Assembly: GCA_934254725.1 (NCBI GenBank)
Contig: CAKQLR010000057.1
Coordinates: 1 to 10,641 of the forward strand
Direction: 5' to 3'
Source: an uncultured Clostridia bacterium
GTDB lineage: Bacteria; Bacillota; Clostridia; Christensenellales; Borkfalkiaceae
Length of the DNA: 10,641 nucleotides
Position 1 is the stretch's first letter; every line of letters begins with the position of its first letter. The translations under genes and the position numbers were made by a program. Positions 6,701 to 10,641 of the stretch are shown here, in pieces. The notes below the pieces were generated by a model. It had not been told where the DNA came from, did no database searches, and saw only the letters and a program-made list of their open reading frames with translations.

Positions 6701-8475
6701 CAACTGGAAGCTACAGTTATTATGCCATTATTCATTATAACTCCACGGTTCATTGCCGCAGTTGAAGATCCGCTGCTTTGGCTATAGGCAATAGCAGCTC
6801 CAGCAATAAGTTGTGCGTTATCAGAAAGCGTTAAACAAATCGCAGTATTCAATATTAATGCTGAATTTACATTACCAGCACTATAACTATCCTTATTATA
6901 TGATACCTCTGTAGCATTTTCTCCGTCAAAAGGAACTATAAGTTTTTTGCCCGACAAAGTATATTTATAATCGCTTTTATAGTTTTTAAAATCATCACCG
7001 GTAAGGGGAGACAATTTGGCAAAAGCGGTGATTACGTAAGAGGAATCGCCGTTTGCGCCGCCGCACAAGGTGATTGTTTCGCTTTGGGCGAGGGCATCTT
7101 CTATGGTGAAAAAGGTAGCGTTTGTGCCTGTGCCGATTTTTGCCGTTTGATATTTATAGTAAATGCTGTTGTTTTTTAATTCAAAGTTTGAATTGCTGTT
7201 AAGCTGAACGCCGCTGATTAAATAAGTTGAGCCTGCTTTTATTGGTTTGCCGAATTTATAACTAAACAAACCGTTCTCGGGAGTTTCGGCTAATCCGTTG
7301 GCGTTACCGAAGTTTTTGGCACTACTTGAAGAAGAAAAAGAAATGTCGTTATAAACGCCCGATAAATCAACGCCTGAATATGCCGAATCTACAGCCGTAA
7401 AATAGCACACCACCTTGCTATTAGTGTTGTTGGGGTCGTTCGCTCCGTTAAACAAATCCTTATTAATGGTATATCCGCCGCTTATGTAATTGCGGGTTAT
7501 AACGCCTGTAAGGTTTACTTGAAGTTTGGCTATGCCGAACGAGGTTTGACTGCCGGAAGCAATAACGTAATTCTTGTTGGTAATGCTTGCAGTGGCAGTG
7601 TAAGTTCCGGCGTTTTTAACCTCGGTTACAGGGGTTGCCGCGGTTGAATCCGCGCCCGGCTCCTTATATGTAAGCGATATTGAAAGAATGTTTTCTATGG
7701 GGGTGCCGTTTTCGTCGGCTTTGTATGCGGTGGCGGTAATCGGGTGCGCCGTGCCGTCGTAGGTGAAGCCCTGGTTGCCCGACCACACTATTCTAACGGG
7801 GCAGGGGGCAATGGTGAAAACTTTTATGGCTTTGCCGTAAGAAACGTTGCCTACCTTGGAAATTATAAGCACGGCATAGGTGCCTGCCTCGGTGGGCAGT
7901 TTGTTTGTCCACTCGCTGTCGTCAAAAAATTTTTCGTCGGGCAGAGTTTCGTTTGCGTAAGCGGCGGGAGCCATGTTTTTGGCAGTACTTGCCGCTGCGT
8001 TTTTAGGCGCGCGGGAAACGCGCGATTGCGCGCTTGTTTGGTTATACGGCTTTACTTTATATTTTATGCTTTGCTTTATGCTTTGCTCGACTTCGTCGGG
8101 CAGGTCCCGACCGCTGTTGGGCGCAGTTTTTAAAAAATTTGCCTGAGCGGGGTTCCCGCTGAAAGCTACGTTTGGAATATCGATATGATTGTTCAGACCG
8201 AGGTCGTCGAATTTAAATGTGGCGTTTGCCGAGCCGTCTTGGCTGTTCGGCACGTTTTTTTGCTGGCTGATAATCCAATCGGCTGAGCCTATCGTGCAGA
8301 ACAAACTTACAAAAAGGAGTACGACCAAAACGGCAAGCTTTATGCTCTTGCCCGAAAACGCGCGTTTTATTTTGCCTATTGCGTTGCTTGCTTTTACGGC
8401 TTTACCGGTTGAGTTTTTAGCCGCGCTTTCCGTTGCGGTTTGCGCGTTGAAGTTGTAAACTACGCGTTTTTGCAC
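3739..8475 (-). CDS. giant exported surface protein with MBG, Listeria-Bacteroides repeats and C-terminal Hint domain
   Basis: A 1578-residue exported protein of unknown specific role. GTG at 8475 is preferred because AGGAGGT (8483-8489) lies 7 bases upstream; an ATG at 8580 would add 35 basic, repeat-derived residues and has no such site. Residues 1-45 are basic and polar. Residues 46-64 are a transmembrane or signal segment ending G-S-A-D-W-I-I, reminiscent of SipW-type signals. Residues about 228-318 are an MBG-like domain (Y-D-G-T-A-H-P, A-G-T-Y-T-A-T). Residues 330-950 are Gly/Asn/Ser-rich, with strand-like repeats (V-N-N-G-G-T-L-T-L) suggesting a beta-helix. Residues about 950-1185 hold three Listeria-Bacteroides-type repeats (F-A-G-W-Y, I-C-W-Y, F-E-G-W-Y). 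Residues 1342-1500 are a Hint domain starting C-L-I-E-G-T-L-I-T-L-A-D-G-T, with block-B His1416. A 78-residue tail follows. No LPXTG or C-terminal membrane anchor is seen. Codons and composition look uniform along the frame. Confidence 0.92.
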   Translation of the reverse strand: MQKRVVYNFNAQTATESAAKNSTGKAVKASNAIGKIKRAFSGKSIKLAVLVVLLFVSLFCTIGSADWIISQQKNVPNSQDGSANATFKFDDLGLNNHIDIPNVAFSGNPAQANFLKTAPNSGRDLPDEVEQSIKQSIKYKVKPYNQTSAQSRVSRAPKNAAASTAKNMAPAAYANETLPDEKFFDDSEWTNKLPTEAGTYAVLIISKVGNVSYGKAIKVFTIAPCPVRIVWSGNQGFTYDGTAHPITATAYKADENGTPIENILSISLTYKEPGADSTAATPVTEVKNAGTYTATASITNKNYVIASGSQTSFGIAKLQVNLTGVITRNYISGGYTINKDLFNGANDPNNTNSKVVCYFTAVDSAYSGVDLSGVYNDISFSSSSSAKNFGNANGLAETPENGLFSYKFGKPIKAGSTYLISGVQLNSNSNFELKNNSIYYKYQTAKIGTGTNATFFTIEDALAQSETITLCGGANGDSSYVITAFAKLSPLTGDDFKNYKSDYKYTLSGKKLIVPFDGENATEVSYNKDSYSAGNVNSALILNTAICLTLSDNAQLIAGAAIAYSQSSGSSTAAMNRGVIMNNGIITVASSCKVMAYGYIKGSETGQIILENGATAFDALAIYDWPGGSAASSMYKNVFPSNAYTMHNISCYTKIMAGAIYTAKVYVYMKKSFLEKEVNVEQIIVGTQSEKGLFNVSNNLSAMSEEQKANTYIEKSVTCYNSEINTKITSTNQRAQDSTNNKKLNHRDNIKIYGDYSDNSMAISIEVPVLGTVTLKNDKNKPLPIGFMDVTICSGIMSLTQSDYLILPGAKLTVNNGGTLTLGNDVDLVALPYSSAPTTGGVRYTQYYTANTDGNGKKDGKLIVNGTLNGSGYNLGGSISTEEAGATLNIVNASGSYVMMYHTDSPYYVSGTVNALGNIQTSNSTFSADMNMSAGTYYSRILNDHIVWYSSIATISFDTNSTTTISPKTGIAIGINGYTISASDLSSEPTKEHYSFAGWYFDKDLTTEALGQTIFASCTLYAKWTPITYSITYVIEYDEGAISSGNVINNNPTSYTIESNFYLSIPKDGDLKFICWYEDAGHNSEITQIINKGGNLTLYGVFYDSSLVVFTVEYVTNNSDYEIAAQNIKSTEANSFRPEDLSLKNNDKTYAYRFEGWYTSPDFTENSKFTELSSSCILYGKWVEKIHLDVSIDGSEYLTVRYLNPGDNGTVPQVEERTGYRTNIQAIAGCVIADGKYTVNEDATIVKIAITYIKLYSITLSINNATIIINGKSYSASTTIKDIAVANETITYSITFTESDSRTFTIKAGTTNIANGTANTANATFLMPEADVTIQASSTASCLIEGTLITLADGTKKKVEDLTYNDKVLVFNHETGKVEASTLLVNFHSDQIVPVEKKVINLKFSNGNIIGIVWEHGFFEVNLRKYVYIDESNVNNYLGHSFYSGKYVNGEFISEIVTLDSYTITTKAVRIFSPTTVWHFNIFAEDMLSMPADINGVFGIFDLDENFKYDEKAMQADIEKYGLYTYDDWKDIIPYEVYEAIPFKYFKVAIGKGYITYDEILRLYNEYIVPHLNQPETQ

Positions 8476-8482
8476 GATATGC

Positions 8483-8489
8483 ACCTCCT
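8483..8489 (-). promoter_or_regulatory. ribosome binding site deciding the GTG start of the large surface protein
   Basis: On the minus strand this reads AGGAGGT, preceded by an A-rich leader, 7 bases before GTG (8475-8473). It is the strongest Shine-Dalgarno in the region and excludes the longer in-frame ATG start at 8580. Confidence 0.85.
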
Positions 8490-8533
8490 TTTTGGATTTT
8501 TTTTGTTTTTTTATTTTTCTAATTCCCCGCGAC

Positions 8534-8543
8534 GGGGGGGGGG
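8534..8543. repeat. ten-base G homopolymer in the leader of the surface protein gene
   Basis: Ten consecutive G (C on the coding strand) lie about 58 bases upstream of the GTG start, next to CCCCGCGACGGGG, with which they can pair. Long G/C tracts slip easily during replication. Because the tract is outside the chosen reading frame, any effect would be on transcription or leader structure. Confidence 0.75.
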
Positions 8544-8547
8544 TATA

Positions 8548-8736
8548 CTTGCTTTCCCCAAGAGGCGGGGAAAGTGTCAAAGGCGAAGAATGAGCGTTTG
8601 ACGATAGAGGATTGATATTCGATAATTACGTTTATCCTTATTAATTGAAAAGTAATTGCTTACGTAAAAGTAATTGCAACAATCCTCTTCAGTCTCGCTA
8701 CGCTCGCCAGCTTCCCCGCAACTTTGGGGAAGCCAA
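8548..8736. repeat. family 2 imperfect-palindrome repeat, copy 1
   Basis: The ends CTTGCTTTCCCCAAGAGGCG and, on the other strand, CTTGGCTTCCCCAAAGTTGC are imperfect inverted repeats. An inner pair, AGAGGATTG / CAATCCTCT, is nested within. A copy in opposite orientation is at 10232-10405, sharing the ends and the GAGGATTGATATTC block. It occupies the leader or promoter region of the large minus-strand gene. No coding capacity is credible. Confidence 0.85.
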
Positions 8737-8783
8737 GAATATAGAATAAATTATGCTAAATACTCCGAAACTCTTGGGAATAA

Positions 8784-9149
8784 TTATCTTTCTTTATTTA
8801 ATCCTAATCTGTTATAAATATCGGCGCACACAGAATCGAACATAACGTTAATTTCATAGTTCGAATATCGTAACACCGTTATTCCAAGCGAATTTAAATA
8901 TTCGGTTCGCTTTTCATCTTTTTTCGCATTCGTTTCTTCGTAATGCTGTGAGCCGTCAATTTCTATTGCCGTTTTTATGTTTGCGCAATAAAAATCCACT
9001 ATATAATTTCCTATAACTTTTTGCCGTCTGAAGCGATAGGGCAATGTTTTTAAACATAAATGCCATAGTTTGCGTTCTTCGGCGGTCATTTCTTTTCTTA
9101 ATCGCCTTGATGAAGCGGTTAATCTTTCGTTTGAAAAGTTAAAAGGCAT
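8784..9149 (-). CDS. DUF559 domain protein (Vsr-like nuclease fold)
   Basis: A 121-residue protein of the DUF559 family, predicted to share the PD-(D/E)XK-like fold of very short patch repair endonucleases. The activity is not established. Diagnostic blocks are L-R-K-E-M-T-A-E-E-R-K-L-W near residues 18-30, F-R-R-Q-K-V-I-G-N-Y-I-V-D-F-Y-C (40-55), and A-I-E-I-D-G-S-Q-H-Y (61-70), where the Asp and Glu/Asp-Gly-x-x-H residues would form the active site. Then come R-T-E-Y-L and G-I-T-V-L-R-Y-S-N-Y-E-I. Length and N-terminus fit the family. No clear Shine-Dalgarno precedes the ATG. It follows the SipW-type gene by 24 bases on the same strand, so translation may rely on read-through of a shared transcript. 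These genes are often solitary and of mobile appearance; here it lies between the inverted family 2 repeats. Confidence 0.88.
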   Translation of the reverse strand: MPFNFSNERLTASSRRLRKEMTAEERKLWHLCLKTLPYRFRRQKVIGNYIVDFYCANIKTAIEIDGSQHYEETNAKKDEKRTEYLNSLGITVLRYSNYEINVMFDSVCADIYNRLGLNKER

Positions 9150-9173
9150 AAGACAAGAGAGGAAGGCGCATTA

Positions 9174-9869
9174 TCAATTATAATTTTTAGAAACGCGGGC
9201 TTCTATCATAAACGAGCCGCCGCTTTGCAAATATTCATAAAAAGCGGCATATGTGTTGTGCGCAAGTTTAAACGTAACAGTAAAGTTCTTTTCGGTCGTG
9301 CTTTCGGTTACGCCTATTTCGCTTGAAAGAGCGCTCGCCCGCAAGCAATATTCGCCGTAACTAACGCTTTTTTCGCAATCAATGTTTGTTTTGCCGCCTA
9401 TGTCGCAAGTAGCCGAGGGAACAATTTGGGCGGCGGAATAATTATCGTTTTTAATATCGGTAAAATTATCGTCTTTAATATCGGTAAAATAAAGGGTGAA
9501 CTGCAAGTTCATATCCTTGGTGGCTTCTAAAAAGTCTTTCGCGTTGCCGCTTTTAAAGCCTACGGTGAACGAAATATTGCCGGTATCGGTCAAATTGCCT
9601 TTGCCGTCGGTAAACCCGGTGTAGTAATAGCTGAACCCGCTAACGTCGCTTAACGTTATGTAATTCTGGCTGTCGGTTACGGTGTAAACCTCGAAAGGAG
9701 AGGCGTTTACCGTGTATTTTACGTTGGGGTTTACTATTATCCATGACGAGAACCCAACGCATATTACCGTTATTACGGATAAAAGCGCGCATGTGAAGCC
9801 CGCCGTTTTTGCTTTTACGGCAGCAGCTTCAAAAAATTTATTAAGTTGTTGCGTAATGGCTTTTTTCAT
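9174..9869 (-). CDS. SipW-type signal/anchor exported protein of unknown function
   Basis: A 231-residue exported protein. The first 23 residues are basic and polar. Residues 24-41 form a hydrophobic segment (A-L-L-S-V-I-T-V-I-C-V-G-F) followed by S-S-W-I-I-V-N-P. This placement of an aromatic residue just after the hydrophobic stretch is seen in SipW-dependent, TasA-like exported proteins. The rest is Thr/Ser/Asn-rich and strand-like (F-T-V-G-F-K-S, F-T-V-T-F-K-L), compatible with a beta-sandwich surface protein. Two Cys (in T-C-D-I and D-C-E-K) are close enough to form a disulfide, with a third in E-Y-C-L. Residues 128-143 are a tandem copy of the octapeptide F-T-D-I-K-D-D-N. The large surface protein downstream has a similar anchor. 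Start ATG 9869 has only a weak GGA upstream. I do not recognise a specific family. Confidence 0.78.
   Translation of the reverse strand: MKKAITQQLNKFFEAAAVKAKTAGFTCALLSVITVICVGFSSWIIVNPNVKYTVNASPFEVYTVTDSQNYITLSDVSGFSYYYTGFTDGKGNLTDTGNISFTVGFKSGNAKDFLEATKDMNLQFTLYFTDIKDDNFTDIKNDNYSAAQIVPSATCDIGGKTNIDCEKSVSYGEYCLRASALSSEIGVTESTTEKNFTVTFKLAHNTYAAFYEYLQSGGSFMIEARVSKNYN
9441..9488 (-). repeat. 24-base in-frame tandem duplication inside the exported protein gene
   Basis: Bases 9441-9464 and 9465-9488 are identical except for one T/C difference. Each encodes F-T-D-I-K-(D/N)-D-N, so the protein gains eight residues without a frameshift. The single change indicates a fairly recent slippage event. 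Confidence 0.9.
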
Positions 9870-9983
9870 AGTGGGGTTCCGAGTGGTTTTATTCTTGTTT
9901 ATTCTATAGTTACGTTTTACAGTTTATGATTGCTATTATATTATTGTTGCGCGTAGGGGGCTTTCTTCGCCGCGCCGGGGGGC

Positions 9984-10088
9984 TGTCATTCCGAGCGAAG
10001 CCGAGGAATCTCGTGGAAACGGGTTGTTTATGTTTTGGGTTCGCTTCCGCGAGATGTTTCGACAGCGCTACGCTTGCTCAACATGACA
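9984..10088. repeat. family 1 repeat (short core variant)
   Basis: Left end TGTCATTCCGAGCGAAGCC and a right end of the long form (GACAGCGCTACGCTTGCTCA). The core is GGGTTGTTTATGTTTTGGGT, different from the first cluster and shared with 10484-10577. Confidence 0.85.
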
Positions 10089-10101
10089 GGTAAAAAAGTT
10101 C

Positions 10102-10216
10102 TGTCATTCCGAGCGAAGCCGAGGAATCTCGTGGAAACGAAACGTTCGGCTTGTTCTGTTGCCCAAGCACGCTTCCGCGAGATGTTTCGACAGCGCTACG
10201 CTTGCTCAACATGACA
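10102..10216. repeat. family 1 repeat (short core)
   Basis: Full copy whose core AAACGTTCGGCTTGTTCTGT matches the element at 2959-3065, linking the two clusters. The right end has the long form. It lies 13 bases after the preceding copy. Confidence 0.85.
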
Positions 10217-10231
10217 GAGGGGGGAATATAT

Positions 10232-10405
10232 CTTGCCCTCTCCAAAGTTGCGGAGAGGGTGTCACGCAGTGACCGGAGAGGATTGTTGCTTGAATATTCG
10301 TAAAGGCTTTTTTAATAAGGATGATATTAATTATTGAATATCAATCCTCTATCGTCACTCGGCTGTTGCCTCGTGCCACTTTCCCCGCCTCTTGGGGAAA
10401 GCAAG
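10232..10405. repeat. family 2 repeat, copy 2 (inverted relative to 8548-8736)
   Basis: The reverse complement begins CTTGCTTTCCCCAAGAGGCG, contains GACGATAGAGGATTGATATTC and ends in a CTCCGCAACTTTGGAGAGGG terminus, matching copy 1 end to end with central divergence. It is slightly shorter (174 against 189 bases). The two copies bracket the DUF559 gene, the SipW-type gene and two family 1 repeats. Confidence 0.83.
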
Positions 10406-10439
10406 ACCATATTATTTAATAGTGCCGCTACTCAATCAA

Positions 10440-10476
10440 CGCTTCCGCGAGATGTTTCGGCAAGCTCAACATGACA
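10440..10476. repeat. family 1 repeat, right end with partial long core
   Basis: A right terminus (CGCTTCCGCGAGATGTTTCG to CTCAACATGACA) is preceded by ATAGTGCCGCTACTCAATCAA, the end of the long core seen in the first cluster. The left half is missing: the sequence switches to the family 2 element and a short linker (10406-10418) instead. Confidence 0.8.
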
Positions 10477-10483
10477 CTCTTTC

Positions 10484-10577
10484 TGTCATTCCGAGCGAAG
10501 TCGAGGAATCTCGTGGAAACGGGTTGTTTATGTTTTGGGTTCGCTTCCGCGAGATGTTTCGACAGGCTCAACATGAC
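10484..10577. repeat. family 1 repeat (short core variant)
   Basis: Left end TGTCATTCCGAGCGAAGTC, core GGGTTGTTTATGTTTTGGGT as at 9984, and a short-form right end ending in ATGAC. The 64 bases after it, up to the window end, show no recognisable gene or site. Confidence 0.83.
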
Positions 10578-10641
10578 GTGGAAGAGCGGTTGACAACCTG
10601 AAAATTACATCGGGGTGACAGATTTGTGAAAAACGATATAC

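Noticed and set aside
7744..8458. Plus-strand open frames of 129 and 89 residues opposite the surface protein gene
   Set aside because: They are antisense shadows of a continuous 1578-codon frame with recognisable domains; no start signals.
8476..8580. Longer N-terminus for the large surface protein starting at ATG 8580
   Set aside because: It would translate part of the family 2 repeat and the C tract, has no Shine-Dalgarno, and the GTG at 8475 has an excellent one.
9900..9960. Promoter for the SipW-type gene on the minus strand (TATAAT at 9935-9940)
   Set aside because: The -10-like hexamer lacks a matching -35 box at the right distance and lies in AT-rich sequence, so it cannot be supported.
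10392..10601. 69-residue plus-strand open frame near the window end
   Set aside because: It is translated across a family 2 end and two family 1 repeats, with no ribosome binding site. Not a gene.
10590..10613. Possible promoter with TTGACA at 10590
   Set aside because: No acceptable -10 box occurs 16-18 bases downstream, and the window ends before any gene.

Overview
The window looks like an accessory, repeat-rich stretch of a low-to-medium GC Firmicutes genome, probably an uncultured gut Clostridia. This is inferred from strong AGGAGG-type ribosome binding sites, a consensus sigma-A promoter (TTGACA-N17-TATAAT), SipW-like N-terminal anchors, and a very large secreted protein with MBG, Listeria-Bacteroides and Hint modules. 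No rRNA, tRNA or CRISPR array is visible.

Layout. (1) 1-1013, plus: the C-terminal part of a GH78 alpha-L-rhamnosidase, cut by the window edge. (2) 1016-1277, plus: a decayed methylglyoxal synthase gene with an in-frame stop, a frameshift and lost catalytic residues. It runs directly into a stray copy of the last 30 codons and terminator of an antitoxin gene. (3) 1795-2592, plus: a complete HigBA-type toxin-antitoxin operon with a perfect promoter, a palindromic operator and a terminator. (4) 1437-3636: a dense array of short imperfect-palindrome repeats (family 1), all in one orientation. It lies in the convergent space between the toxin-antitoxin operon and the next gene. (5) 3739-8475, minus: a 1578-residue exported surface protein ending in a Hint (hedgehog/intein) domain, with a bidirectional-looking terminator after it. 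(6) 8784-9869, minus: a SipW-type exported protein followed by a DUF559 nuclease-like gene. The pair is bracketed by two inverted copies of a second repeat family (8548-8736 and 10232-10405). (7) 9984-10577: three more complete family 1 repeats and one half copy.

How the parts relate. The rhamnosidase releases L-rhamnose, whose usual catabolism yields dihydroxyacetone phosphate, the substrate of methylglyoxal synthase, so the old neighbourhood was probably sugar metabolism. That neighbourhood was broken by a rearrangement involving the toxin-antitoxin operon and the repeats. The remainder of the window is cell-surface biology: two exported proteins whose transmembrane segments both end in a similar W-I-I motif. 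The least ordinary items are the Hint-terminated surface protein, which has no visible wall anchor, and the 1171-bp-spaced duplication that spliced an antitoxin tail onto a dead mgsA.
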